From Oxyruncus cristatus (lineage: Eukaryota; Chordata; Aves; Passeriformes; Cotingidae), in the NCBI GenBank assembly GCA_013399855.1, contig VXAY01000172.1, forward strand, positions 4,052,228 through 4,116,227: 64,000 nucleotides of DNA, read 5' to 3'. Position numbers and translations under genes: made by a program. Of the stretch, positions 1 to 14,118 are shown piece after piece. The notes beneath the pieces are model-generated. The model saw nothing but the letters and a program-made list of their open reading frames with translations. It was not told where the DNA came from and ran no database searches. The stretch's first letter is position 1; the number at the start of each line of letters is the position of its first letter.

Positions 1-3000
1 GGCATTTTCGTACTTTATAGTGTATTGCATAAACTAACCCAATATGTAGGCAGCACCCTGCCTTGCTGTGATATCAAATACTGAAATGTTAAAAGGGGAA
101 AAAAAATCCTCTGTGACTCTTACCAGCCAAGAAAAAAAGAGCCGAGGAAAAGTAACAGGAGATTTATGAAAGTTCACCACGCACTTTGATGAATGTGTGG
201 GCAGGTAGTTTTGCACATGCTTTGGAATACGTTGTCTGTTACAAAGAAATTTATGCATCCCAGAATTGCCTTGGAATGACCAGTGCTGGGGAGCTGTTGA
301 GGCTTGACTGGACAGCCGGTGACATTGGCATTCACCTGGAGCTGCTGCACTCTTTTGCTGAGCTTTTACAGATCATCGCAGTGTAGCTATGGAAGAAATG
401 TAACATTAAAAAAAAAAAAGCCTATTAATAGCAAACAGTGAAAACTACCATTAGGTATAATTCAAATTATTTTTTTAAAACTCCAGAGTCCTTCAAATTA
501 TTGTTATTTTTATCAAAAAGACTGGAATTGAATTCTTCCAAGCTGGGTTTCCCATGCTATTTATAAAACTTCATGATGACATATTTAGAAACATATATTT
601 AGGGTTTGCATGTTGCTGTGCATGTGCATGGACTTCATAATCAAAGTTACAGGCTTGAGGGTTCTGCCTATACTTTACCTTTTTAAAGTCAGAATCTGCA
701 TTTATCAGATATGGACAGTTTGTTATGTAATGCATGAATAAGACTCGTGAATAACAAAAGCAAGAGTTAATACTTTAGAGGAGAGTAATAAAGTACAGTA
801 AGAAAAGCAAGTGTTCAATTTTGTCAGTCTCCCATTAATACTGGTAGTGTCAATCTGGACTATAATGTCTTTTAGGATTAAATAAATGTGTCAGTTCATC
901 TGAATGACTGAGTGAATAATGTATTAATGTGCATTTGATGTTCACATTTACGAATAGGTATCTGCCAAGCCCAGTAAAAAAATCTCTTCTACAGAGACTC
1001 CTTCTTTCAGAAATGATGACTCTTGAGGCATTAGAAACAAACAGGGCTTTCCCCTCAAGCTCTTATAGTCCCTCTTTACCATCCAAAGTGATCAGATAAA
1101 TATTATTGACATGTCAGTGAATTCATCATTAAATAATTTCTCACTTCTATCACTATATTAACAAGGTATTTCAGAAAACTTAAATGAAAGAAGCCTGCAG
1201 GTTAAGGGGAAGACTTTGTTCAGTCATACAAGACATAATGTGGAAGAAAGCACCTGAAAAAAAACCCCAGCCTTTTGAAAAATCAGTAACTTCTGACCAA
1301 CAGAAAAGAAACGTATTTTGCACTTTTCTTATTTGTCTGTCATGCCTCTCTTCTCAGGGCTAGTGTCTTGTAACTGCTTCTGCAGCAGGAATCACGGCCA
1401 GTTCTACTACAAGTTCTCTGCCACCAGTGCACACTCAAATACTCACCAGCTGTTTTGCTCTGAAAAGAAAAAAAAAAAGACAACCTGGTGTTGTTACCAA
1501 ATGCCAAGACCCTAGTTGAGATGCAGACAATGTCTCCAGGCTCCCATTATGTTGCCTCAGCTCTGAGCTCTGAAGAGTATCGATAAGGGGCACAAAATAA
1601 AACAGGCAAATCAAGAGACGCTGAGTAATAGACCTTTGGATCTTTGTTATTGTTAGATTTACAAATAACACAAACTGGTTTGGGTAGGGAAGGGAAATCA
1701 GTTTGCAGTTCAGCGTTGGCCTTGATACAATATAATTTCTCATATGTGGAAAAAAGCATATTTGAACACTGAGAGTCATCCTGGTACAATAAAAGTGAAT
1801 AAATCATGGCTTGTGTATTAGAGGGTCAGCCCCTCTGTACCCATGTAAAAGGGCTAGCAGTGTTCATGCTAATGTAAGTCTTATCCACCTGAATGCATAG
1901 AGCATTATATGTGTATTGAAAGAGAATAGTTTTGTGTCCAGAATATTTTCCGTCTTGCAAGATCGTCTGTCCTTTGTATCAGGCATTTTTCATCTCACTT
2001 TATATTTTGCCTGCAGCCAGTAAAATCTTATGCTTTTGAAGTCAAATGAAGATTTACATAGCAATTCTGGATTTTGAAAGAAAAGAAACTCCAGAAGCTG
2101 AAAGCCTTTTTCATGCGGGTGGCAGCTTGTGTGTATTTGCGTGTAATTGTTCAGCCTTCTAGAAAGAATTTTAAAAATTACACCAAACACAAAACATTTT
2201 AAGCAAAATGTACTATGCTTTACTAAAAGCCAAAAATATTTCCCCCTAAATGCTCATAATCGAAGTCCCTTCTTGGAAGAGATGCCTGGCGCTCATCCAG
2301 CCACAAGGTTTGCCAGTCTTTGTCCCTGGGTACTGTCTGTCTCTCAGGGATGTCTGGTACTGCTGTGCCTTTTCCTAAGTCCTTGCTACATCACTGCTCT
2401 TTATTCATTCCAACAAAACTGTGGTGGCATGGTAGTCCCACCTCCCTATCCCACTGGTTCCAGTTGCTCTTGTCCCCAGAGCAACAGGCTGCAAAACGCA
2501 AAATAACTGGGATAATCATAAAGTTAATTTAGGGCAATTGTTTTAGTTGGTTTGTAGAGTCAGATGGATAAAATTTTGTTGCTTAATTCAGACCAAATTT
2601 TCAGTGCCTCTGTACAAAAATGAAAACTAAAAATCATGTATTCAACGAAAAACTCTGGGTTTGCCATCTTTGCATGTCTCTGTAAATACATGGGCTTATT
2701 GTGCCACTACTGAACCTGGAACTCAGTCTTCCAAACACATCCTTGGCTTCAGGTAGGGTTGTTATCTGCCTGCTTTCCAATCACACTGCCCAGTTTGGCC
2801 CAAACATAGACTGATCTGTGCCTGCACAGCAGCCCTTTGTCTGAAGTGACTTGGGTTTTGTATTTCCAAGGTAGCAACCCTAGACGGAACAATAAATACT
2901 CTTTTCTGGCAACATTTTTCTCCTTAAGATGGCAGCTTGCATCCCATTATTTTTAAGGTAGTCCACTGAAGCAGGCTATTGCTTTGAGGCAAACCCACAA

Positions 3001-6000
3001 GGAAGCCAGCTCTATATGTGGTTCCTGGGTGAAATACACCATGATTCCCCACCAGACTAGGATCACAGTAAAGATTTAATCCTTTCCCAAAAGATACATC
3101 TTTCTTGAGACTCAGTTCCAGCCAGTAAAGTAAAGGATGGGTCATTCAGAATTAAAAAAGAGAAAACACACATGGCTCTTTGCAGTTTGCAGTCCTGATA
3201 TAACAGCCTTCCCAGCCTCTGGGGGATCAGGTAACAATGGGGTTTGATAATACTGCCCGAGTTTATTTGAGGGATGTTGACAAGCCTAATTGCTTGGCAG
3301 CTCAGAGCAGCTGTAGGGCCCCTGGCTGGTCTGAGGGGGGGCGTTAACTCTCAACTTGCCTGTGGGGTTCCTCTTCCTCATCACAGTCAAAACACTGCCT
3401 GAGAAAGGGTTACTGTGGCATCAGGCTGTGAGAAACACTCCTGGAAAGCATTCGAGTCTAAAGTATGGGAAGTGATTAAGAAAGATATTGAGAATATGTA
3501 ACGGTACTAGAAGAATGGATTATGGATTTTAAATGGATAGTGGGCCTAGAAGTGGGCTTTCTGCATGTGTTCTCTGCATTTAAAGTAACGTGCAACAATG
3601 TCAGTTCTTTCAACAGAAGCTTTTTCCTGTGTTATCCAGACAGTTAGTTGCCTGAAAAGAAAGACCAACCAAGGCCAAAAAACCCATGACAAATCATTTC
3701 TCTAACAGACAATGAGTCAACTTCCCTCAGCAGTCTCTCCAACATTTATTTTTACTTTTCACTGAACTTCGAATTTCAAAGCGGATTCTACCGAGAAACA
3801 GAAGTGAATGGGGAAACATAACCCAACATCAGCACTGCCGATTGTGATACAAAACATTGCAGATGTTAGAACTTGCATCATCTCCACTCAGTGTTCTACC
3901 CTCCTGGAAATGGGTCATTTGCAAGTCTAGCAGCAGGTATACAGCTGTAACATGGCAGGGTGAAGTTATTTTGGGAGTTTCAATCGTGTATTTCTGGATT
4001 ATCTTAGTGAAAGTGAAGTCCCCATTTTGCATTATAGCCAGGGTTTTGCAAACAGTGTAGTTATCTGATGTGGAAAATAAAACACACAATTGTGCGATTG
4101 TTTTAGAACACAATAAAACTGCAATTCTCATTATGCAGTGACCATTTGATACAGAAATCCCTGAATTATGTCTTAAAATTCTGGATTAGTACTTGGCATT
4201 TCACCCTTTCATAGCTTGTGCTAGAAGAAGTCTGAATAACCAGAATTTTAGCAGAAACCAAGAAACATGCGTCTCTTCACCATCCCTGCCAAAAGGTCTG
4301 CTAGCTGGTGCTAGCTGCAATGTCTTGCTCTTCTCAGCTCTCTATCAGCTGGGAAACAATCCTTGAAATCTGGCATGCAAGGGCAGCTCTAAGTCTGCCC
4401 ACTTGGCACAATGACCCTAGGCCCAAAGGATTTCTAGGATTACCATCTTTCAGGGAGACCCCAGCTGTGGCATACAGTGTTATGACTTCTCCCTGCCATG
4501 TACATGTGCTGCCCACAGATCTACCTCATCCAAAACACGTGTGCCATCTCTGAGTCAAGTGTCAAAAGGAAGCATATTCCTTCCCTCAATTATGAATCAC
4601 CTGTTCTCCTTGATTTCATATTTATTTAAGTATTTAAGATAGTATTTTGAACACATTTCTACAACATTCTTCATGAAAACAGGGACTTAAAATCTGTATC
4701 ATCTGCATGCTCTGCACATATGAAAAATTTTTATTCTTTTTACTGATACTTGGCTTTCGGTACAAGGGTTTCTAACACACGAGCTATAAACCCTGGGAGA
4801 TCAGTGAGCTATTTCTGTGGAATGCCTAAGAAAAGCAACTATATTGAAAATAGTGATATTTTCTTTCCCAAGCATCTAAACATTCAATAGAAACATTTTC
4901 AAGGGTTACAAATCAGAAGCTGTTGAGAGCTACTGCGTTAGTGTATTCTTTCTGGGAACACAATTCAGATATTCCTGCCGAAAAGATGACTCCCTGAGCT
5001 CCGAGAACACTGAAAGCTTCCTTTGCACAACTCATGTGACTTCTTTGTGTTTGTCATTTGGCTTGGATCAGTGAATCCCACACAGTGCATCATTTCTGGT
5101 AGGAATGGCCAGAAGTGCTTATATAAAAATCCACACTGTCTGCTATTCAGGGAGTATTTTGGCCACACCTCTCTTTGGTGCAGACCTTTGGATTTTTGCT
5201 TTGGTGATTTGCAATGCTGACTTGTATTTTCTTGGCAATGAATAAACTCTGAATAAGACAGAGGTATTTTTAGCTGTACATCAAGACATTAAAAAGAAAG
5301 AAATAATTTCCAGTACCCATACACAAACTAATGTATGGAAGGAGACAAGATTTTTAGATAGCTAGTAAACTCAAGTTGCTTTTACAGGCTTTCATGGCCA
5401 GCAAGCTCACTGTTCATTTTGCACTGTAAAGCAAAAAATACCCTCCTAACTCCTTTAAATAGTCTCTCATCCCTTCTATCAGAGAAGAATACTTAGTCTT
5501 TATTTACTAGGTGTCTTGTCCTCTTAAAGTGCTGAGAGGATTGACAAAAGCTAATCAGTTCCAGCATTTAAGACACAGTAAAAGACACAATTACTATCTG
5601 TGTATTAGTGTACATCAAGGTGATTAATTTTATTTTTTTCTATCTGAGTGAAAAATAGCACAGTAAGGTAAAAGGGGCATTGGATTCCCAATGAGTATTT
5701 TCTTCTGCATCGATTTTTTTTTCACCTGAGACAATTTTGGGTTTGATTAGTCTTTTTAAATGCAGCTCTTACTTCCAGGCCACCTTACAGCGTGAGCCAC
5801 CAAAATGGCACTTATGCCAAGTAAGTGGAGGGTCACAAAACACTGCCAGCAGTGTCCATGTGATTTCTAGTGCATAGTAAAAGCACACAGTGCTATGTAG
5901 TGCTCTGAGGACTCTGATACAAGGTGCACATTAAAAGTAATGCCTGCTTACTTCTATTCCCTTCGACCATAATCAACTTTATTTCTAAGTGGCGTGTTAA

Positions 6001-6149
6001 GGACATATAACTGCTTGAAACATTTTCAGGTAAATACTTTGAGGCAGCACTATTCGAAACAACAGAGATTTGCTCAAAAATAACCAGAACACCTGTGTAG
6101 AAATCCTACACCTGGACTTTCTCCTAATGTGGCTTAAAGTCAGTTGTGG
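1..6149. other. Intergenic DNA, no gene seen
   Basis: AT-rich sequence with only short, low-complexity open frames on both strands and no recognisable protein. I see no clear repeat copy, RNA gene or CpG island here. By vertebrate synteny this would be part of the PROX1-SMYD2 intergenic interval; that is inference from the gene to the right, not something visible here. Confidence 0.6.
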
Positions 6150-6308
6150 ATGCCCCATCCCTGGGAGTGTTCAATGCCAGGATGGATGGGGCTCTGAGAA
6201 ACCTGGTCGAGCGCAAAGGGTCCCTTTAGGGGACCTATGGCAGGGGGTTGGAATCAGAGGATCTTTGAAGTCCCTTCCAACTCGAGCCATTCTATGACTC
6301 TATGACTT
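6150..6308 (+). mobile_element. CR1 LINE, 3' end fragment
   Basis: The last ~160 bases of a CR1 retrotransposon. Seen: the 'ccatccctgggagtg' block, then 'gatggggctctgagaaacc', 'ggcagggggttggaat', 'gtcccttccaact', and a terminal 'ttctatgactctatgac' pair that is a decayed copy of the ATTCTATG repeat ending avian CR1 elements. Orientation is +. 5' truncation is usual for CR1. Confidence 0.88.
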
Positions 6309-6609
6309 GCAATTCTTCAGTCAGTTGACCCATCAAGACAATGGGGACAGCTATAACAACTGCTGCAACAGCCAGAGATACCCTAGCCTTCGTTTACTGG
6401 TGCTTATGAATGCCCTTAAAAGCACATGGTGGAAGAAGAACTGGAAATTTATCCTGTCATTAACTCATCCTTTGGCCTTGGCCATATTATTAATATTCCT
6501 TGTATCTTCACTGAAATGGTCGGAGGCAAGAGGCTGCCGATGGATGCACTGGCCACAGGCACATTGTGAGAGCACAGACTCCTTCCAATGGGCAGCCCAT
6601 TACAGTTTC

Positions 6610-6990
6610 CCTCTGCAAACATAGGAAAGCGATATCGTTAAGAGTACCCAGAATGGCTAGGCAAGCTCCACAATCTGCCTGCAATTCCCCCCTTTCCCAG
6701 CTCTCCCAAGGCAGTATGAGAAGCTGCTCACGACCCTTCGGAACACGAAGCTTGCTCCAAATGACAACGCTCCTGTCCCTCCGAAATAGTTCGTGTCGCT
6801 GCCAGCAGATGTCAGCAAGCGATAATAAAACGCAGTTCCGAGCCCTGCAGCAGAGTGCGATTTTGGGGTTGTCTACACCCAGCCTGCGCTGCTGCTTTCT
6901 GTTGTCTTGATCCCCTTCTAAAACCGGACTGGAAGGAGGGGAGCTGCCGTGATGCCGAGGGCCACCTGGGGAAGGGGGTACTGCCCAACA
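6610..6990. other. CpG-richer patch in the intergenic region
   Basis: Flanking intergenic DNA is nearly CpG-free, but this stretch holds a dozen or more CpG dinucleotides and is visibly more GC-rich. A 162-codon frame is open on the minus strand (6508-6996) but matches nothing I recognise, and a + frame of 114 codons overlaps it, as expected in GC-rich DNA. It could be a small unmethylated regulatory element, a promoter of a non-coding transcript or a GC-rich repeat remnant. Confidence 0.4.
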
Positions 6991-7177
6991 GGACACAGAA
7001 GCATCAGGTAAACAGGGCCAGGTGAAGACAGCGTGGCTGGTACTCCTCCACTAATAAATGAAATGTGCCCCAAGCACCAGTGCTGGGGAGCATTCACTGG
7101 CACCACTTGTTTTGCAGTATACAAATAGCCAGTATTTCTCTGGACCTCCTGACAAACCAGCATTAAGAAGAACAGAC

Positions 7178-7194
7178 AAAAAAAAAAAAAAAAA
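7178..7194 (+). repeat. A17 homopolymer
   Basis: Uninterrupted run of 17 A residues. It may be a retroposon tail, but no element is recognisable just upstream. Confidence 0.9.
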
Positions 7195-10100
7195 GACCCC
7201 AAACTCCCCAAACCGTAAGGCTTTATCCCCAAACTCTTACTGCACGGATTTGGGAATCACCTCAAGTGGCAAAATAGCATCACAGTAATTCCCATATAGC
7301 ACAGTAGCATGATTTTATATAGGTATAGGTTTAGATTTCAATATTGCCACAGGCATGAGTAGAAATAAGAATGGATTCAGCTGAATGACATAAAGTTCAC
7401 CTCTTAACAACATCTAATATATCTGCTGACACTTTTCAGAAACACTACTAAATGTAAGCAGCAAGTTTCATATCACGAGTTTATTATCAGCTGTTGGGTA
7501 TAAGAGTAGTTTAGTTCTTACTGCAGTTTTAGTGCTCCAGGGAGTAAATGTGAGCAGGATCCCAGACCAACATCTTGCAAGTTATTTGCTGACTACTAAT
7601 TCAGTCCTGGCCTCACTGTCCCTCAGAAATAAGGGTGAAGTAGCAAATTCTTATTCTTTTTGCACTTGTGGATGACCAAGTGCATCCACTCATCCACTCA
7701 TCAAGGAAACTGAAGGCATGTGAGCATTAATAAGGCATGTGGAAAATTGCTGTCCATTTGCTAAGATTTTTAATTAAAACCTCACAACTAAGCTTGGTGT
7801 AATCTCTGTTTGCACTGAGCTCCACAGGCTTTCAGGAAAGTAGAATAAAATCCAACATCCTGCAGCTGAAGTTCCAAGTGAATCTCTGAAACCTGGAGGC
7901 AGGCAGGTCAGCACACACCAAGAGACAGTGGTGGGTCCAAGCCTTCTTTGTGACTCATTGAAAAAATACATACTGTTTTCACTTGCGGTCACACATGAAG
8001 TTGTTTCTCAGATTTCCAGCCTTTACAGAAGGACTGGAAGGCATCTGATTAAAGCAAACAGATTACAGAAACATTTCAGAAAAAAGCAATAAAGGAAAAC
8101 TTCTAATAGAAATTAAAGGCATTTGAGTAGCATCATCTAAGGGTCTGGCCTTGCACCTTTTGCCTAAATTTTTTCTTTATATTTTGCTTTCTTTTCGAGT
8201 CTCAACTATCCACAAATAAATCTTTCTCACATAGTTCAGTCCTCAGATTTCACTGAATCTGTTTGTCTGAGATGGATAATTTACATTTTTTGGCCCTGGT
8301 TTGAAACTCATTTCAGGTGGTTTGGAATTATCTGAGGCTGAAAATAGATTGGAAATTCTGCAGAAAAATACAAGTATGCCAAAGGCTTTGCCAGTTCTGC
8401 CCCAGCTGTCTGAATTGTCACCAAGCACAGAAAATACTATCCCCAAAGGAATTGCTCCTTGACATTTATGGGCTGCTAAAGTGAAGTGAGACCAAACCCT
8501 TCTGCCCTTGTCCTTTCAGGGAATTGTCCAGGTAGGCAGCACTTCATCTATGCTGAAACCAATGAAGAAGGTAAAGGTGGATGGGAAAAAAAATAATGAA
8601 ATTCATTACTGTAAATTCTACAGGATGTCAGGAAATCATAGGAAATTCCCTACCAGAAAGCCACGTATGGAAGGAATACAGGAAAAATGTGCAGTGTGGC
8701 TGAAGCAGTATCTGTTGCACTGGATTTAAGTCCATCTGGATGGAAAAGAAAGTCTAAGACACAGGTTAGGGAAGAACCACAAGGATCTGTAATTTCAGGA
8801 TTAAAGGACATAAGAACATTGCTGTAAAAGATTTATAAAATTAAAGTTGGAAATCAAGAAAATTAGGTTAGAAGAACAACTTACGGTATTTTACATCTTA
8901 TTATTAATTGCAGTAGCTAATTCTTCACATTCCCAGATGCCCATGGTGCACTAATAAAGAGTCACCCAAAACCAAAAAGTATCACTAACATTAATATTTA
9001 CCTCACTGAAACAAGGCAGAGCAAGTTCCCATGGAGACTGTTACTTGACTTGGCATCTTCTTTTTATGCTACATTGTTATTGCTACAGTAACCCCAAGAA
9101 AACATGAAACCAAGGAAGTTTGCACAGGTGCAGCTGTGTTCATTATTGCAGGTAGGAGTGAATACAGGTGCTGGAAGAGGGCAGGGCTTGACAGCCACAG
9201 CACGGTCCCCTGTCATCCCATCCTCTTACCCCCTGCCCCTTACCTTCCTAAGAAAGTACCTCTGTGATGTTGGATTATTTATTGCAAAATTTAGCAAGGG
9301 GAGCTGTAATCTGAGGGGCTTACTGGTGCCAGTGTGAGTTTTTCCATATGGTTTCCACAGGGTTCAGACCCAGTCTTTAGGTTCTTACTCACTCATACAG
9401 CTTATTTGGTGTAAACTTAAATGTGTACTTTCAGGATTAAAGCAGATGTTTCAATTGTGTGCCTGAACAGAGAAGCATTCAAATGTGTGCTTAAATGATT
9501 TGTGGAACTGGAACTCCCCAAATTTCTCCTCAGAGTGAAGAAAGAATCAACAAATGACATGAGAAGTTAGTCATGGAGCTCAGAGAATTACCTTCCCCTC
9601 CCTGAAAGGAAATTTAGAGAGGAGGAAAGCTAAAAAGAAAAAAAAAAAAAAAGAAAGAAAAACAAACTCTCCTCTTCTCTAGCACTTCATTTTTACAGAA
9701 AATGTCCACAGTTTCCAGAAGAATTTAATCTATTTTCCAGTATCCACCAGAATAACAATCTTTCTCAAAACACCAGCACAGATGCAATGTCAGATGCGAT
9801 GTTCTGACAATGCAGGAAACAACCTTTGCAGTCCAGCAGGAAAAAGGTCAGATTCTCTTGTCCCTCTTTCTGCTCAGAGAACCTTCAGAAAACACTGCTC
9901 AGGTGTGAAAATTTTCCTTGTCCCATGGCTGTTCTTCTCTCAGCATGTGGAGACGGACCTGCCTCAACCAAAAAAGCTCAGAGCCCAACGGAATGATAAT
10001 GCAGAATGTTCACTATATTCTTTCTGTATATTTAATTCTTGGCTTAAATGTCATGTTCTTCCTCCTTTAATTACAGATATAACCCCAAAGTATGAGTTAT

Positions 10101-13100
10101 TTCTCTAGGCCAGATATTTTAATGTTTTTCAGTGGGATGTTTGACACCAGGAGGAAGAGCCACATGGTTTTCCAAAGGCACCATTTTAGCACCTCACACA
10201 GTTCTAATTATTCCCTATTCCCACTATTCAGGCCTCTCACTGTTCCTTTCTTTGTCTTGTCCGATTTCTCTCTTGATGACTCAATTAACTCTAATGGAAA
10301 GTTCTTTCAGCTGTTTTCCTCACTGCTGCTCTATTTTTTTTTTCCAGACAAAACAAAGGTACATCTTGGCTGCTGATGCACGGTTCCCAGCAGCCTGCTA
10401 TGCCCAGGAAAGAAGGCATTTAGTCAGTGTCCCTTCACCCATGGAAAGGGAGTCACCCATAGGTTTCCTCAAATTTTTCCAAGGATTGTAAGAAGCCCAT
10501 TATCACTTCTGTCCCCACCTGCCTCTGGCCACTCTGGAGTCATCCTGAGCACAAACTCCAGTTCAGGAAGGGTGAGCACAGGTCCTTCAGGAACCCCAAT
10601 GCACTATTTGTGTGCTGAGGGCAAGTAACTCAATGTGCCAAAAGACATGAAATTTTATAGCTGAAAGCAATTTTTAGAGGGAATCCAACAGAACCATGAA
10701 TGGCAAGGGGCTTCCTTGGATGCAGTCATATCTTCCATCAGGCACTATATGTTGCTACCAAATGGATGGAGGTATCTCAGTTGCTGTTTCAATCCTGATA
10801 CTTAACACTCCTCTTAGATTTTGCTTGTGCTAAGCAGCAATCCAAGTATCTTTTGGATTATGTTTTAGAAGGTAGTATAGGTTCAACACATACTTTTGAA
10901 TCTAAAGCAGTAAGAAAAACTTTTGCAATTCCTATTGCAGTGGCATGCTTGAGGAATCCTGATGTTTAACAGGAAGGTGAGTTTTCTAAAGAACTGGCAA
11001 TGGGGCCAGAGTGAAGCAGGATCAAAAAGGAGAGACATCAACACTCATTGAGATGTTGAGATTTATATCATAAGCCTGAGATAAACTGGAATTTACCGAA
11101 AGGTCTGAATTAAAAACAATTAACTCCTAGAGCAAAGCTGTCTGTACTCCCTCTTCATCCCATGTCTAGCATAGGGAGTTCTGTGATCCCTGAACAGCTG
11201 TTTCACCTGCATTTAAAAAACAAAAAAAATTCTTCTTTGTGGTTTTATAGAATATTAAGTTTTAAAATTTAGAAGAAAATACAACTTTATGGTTTGTACA
11301 ATCTCAGACAGCTTTAAAATTATCAAAGGTGTAGGGAAATATAAGCAGCTACGTGAGGCTACGACCATACCTCTGTCTAAACATTAAAAATGAAGGTAGA
11401 ACATATCCATAAAAACATAGATTATGGACTTATTCTTGTTGAGGACACTTTCAGCTTCTAAAAATTTCATTAAGATTTAGGTTGCGATACTCTTACCTAT
11501 GTGAAGTGACATCTTAATACTTCATTCCGATGGGATAACTCAAAGAATTAGGTATTATTCAACCTGAAAAAGGTATCACAATCTAACCTTAAAAGCTGAG
11601 TGCCCTTAATGCACAATAGCACTAGGCTCATTGCCAAGAAAATTAATGTTACAATTTTGAGGTGAATAATGTTCATTGTTTTCAGCAAATTTCTACCAAA
11701 ATCATCTGAGAAATTGCTTAACTTATAGATTAAATCCTCTGAGGGGAGGGGAGAACAGCTCCAGTTTCACTGCCTAAGTGTCTGTTCCATTTAAAGGATA
11801 TTAGCTAGCCAAATGAAAAATGCATGAATCAATCAGCAACAAGGACCTTGATCTCCAAGTGAGACAATGCTGAGCTTTGAGATTTATGGTCTTGCTTCCA
11901 GAATTCCATTATCTGGAGGAACAACAACAATAACAATGGGAGATGACATCAGAATAGCGCGTGTTCTTCTTTTCTTTTCCTTTCCTGTTGATCACAAGAT
12001 GCTGACTTCTGTGTCATTCACCCCTGTCAAATGAGTAAATGTGCAGTGCTTTAAAACCTTGCCAGATGCATGCTCGGTTGAATGGAAGGGCATTATTGCC
12101 TCTTGCATTTTGCACTGCTAATTAGTTTATCCACAGAGCAATTAGTTATTTCTTCCTTTTGTCTTGTATTTCTTTTGCGGAGAGAACTCAAACTTTTGAT
12201 TTTTACACACTCTTAGGAGTCATACTGCACTGATGTGGGGCAGACAAGGATTTCATTCTAACCACTCACTATTGTTGTTTTTCATTTCCCTGTAAAACTG
12301 CATTTACCCCTTAACTTTATGATATGTACAGTGGGTGAAGTTCCTGCAGGCTTTGCCTGACGAGACCTGCCTAACAGGCTTAATCTCTTCCATCACGATG
12401 CCAAAAGTGTGAGAAGGTAACAAGGGGATAGATTTACTGGAGGAGGCAATAGGGACTTGCATTAACACCATCTGGACACAAGGGCACTCCGACATAATGG
12501 GATATGCTTGTGACTAAGCAGCTGTGGGTTGTCCTTCCCCATTGAGATTGGAGTTGTGCATCTTGCTAGTGAGAAGTAAATCCTGTTTCAACCTGATCGC
12601 ACAAAGTCTGTGGAGAACCAGAAGAGCATAGAAGGCATCTTTTCAGGAGCCCAGGTCCAGACCAGCCTCTGGGTTAAAAAAAGCCCAAACCTCTTATGCC
12701 ACCTTGAACATCACCTGAACACTCTGGATACATGTACATAGGGAGTTGGGTAGAGGCAGATAAGAGGATAGTATGTCCAACACACAGGTTATTAAGAGCC
12801 ATTTATGACACTGGTTCTGGTATTCCTTTTAGCAGGCAGACAAATATATACATTTCTGGTATGAGAAGTAGGCAAAAATAGCTTACAGTGAAAATGTGCA
12901 TACATTTGAAAATGGCAATAGAGATCAGATGCAAACCTGGCCCCTAAACTCTCTCCAGACTAGGGGATATTTGGACTCAGACTTTGTTCAGTGCCTTATC
13001 TTGCACGAATGGCTCCTTTCTGGGGCTATATCCCTTCTGCAATTGTAATGCCACAGCTCAGCCAGTGAGGCAGGAAGGAAAGGTAAAGGGTGTATCAGAG

Positions 13101-14055
13101 ATAGGGATACCATTTCTTCCTTACTTCAGCAAGTACACATTATCCAAATCCTTGATATAATGTTAGGACATATCAAGCTAACCAGCTAAACCTCTTTACA
13201 TCATCACATAGTCCTCATTTGGGATGACAGTGATTTTAATACAGAATATATCAAGTTATGGAGGTAAAGCAAGAATTGCACACCTTGAAATCTCTTCACA
13301 TTTCAGGAGTGACTCAGTAACTGGTTATCTGCAATGAAAATGGCACCCAGAATGAAACCACAGCTCTGTATACTAATGTGTGTATAGGAAAAGATAAATT
13401 TCAGTTTTCAAGTGCAAAAGCAACAACCTCATTGACATGGAATCTTTTCTCAGCAACTTTGTGCATTCTCTTGCAAATAAGTCAGCACAGAACATAACTT
13501 ACTTATTCTACTTGCATAGTGAAAACACCTCCAAAGACAAAGGTGCTTGCTAACAGATAACGATGCCTATTTCAGTGTCATCTCTGGTAACGTGACCAAA
13601 AAAACCCACATAAATCTTACACCTGAGGTAAATGTAGTAACAGAACTGTCGATGAATCATTACTTCTACTCTACTAATTGACATGTTGTGAAAAGAAGTC
13701 AAAGCACTGATTACTGAACTGCAGCAGTGGTGTTGTTTGTAGCCACAAATGTGTGCTCTCTGGTCGTTGTTCTTCGGAGAATGATCCGGTGTGCCACAGT
13801 CAGAACATCATCCAGTTCTTGGTAAGAAATCCACGTATCCTGACACGAACATTGATTTAAACCAAGACTGTTTTCTCCCACAGGTAACTTAAGCAAATAT
13901 TTTAATCCCCCTTTCAGCGTATATACATTTATCATTTAATACATTTGCTTTGCTTTCTTGGAGAAATTTTTGCTTACCGTCTCAGGATACATTTTACAAA
14001 ACTTAGTATGAAAACTGTGAGGAGAAAGCAAGTGCCTTCCATACTTACAACCTGA

Positions 14056-14118
14056 TGCAAAAGCCACTGGAGTCAATATAGGAATTCCTCACTGGTTTTG
14101 GTGAGTTTAGAATAAGAC
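14056..14118. repeat. Possible ancient interspersed repeat
   Basis: 'aaagccactggagtcaat' followed about 25 bases later by 'cactggttttggtgag' resembles a degenerate dyad block ('cccattgaagtcaatggg'-like) that recurs in reptile and bird DNA. The family is not assigned and the match is weak. Confidence 0.3.

Noticed and set aside
4300..4560. Overlapping short frames on both strands
   Set aside because: Under 85 codons, no domain, no splice context.
6508..6996. 162-codon minus-strand frame as a gene
   Set aside because: No recognisable domain, overlapped by an open + frame; explained by local GC richness.
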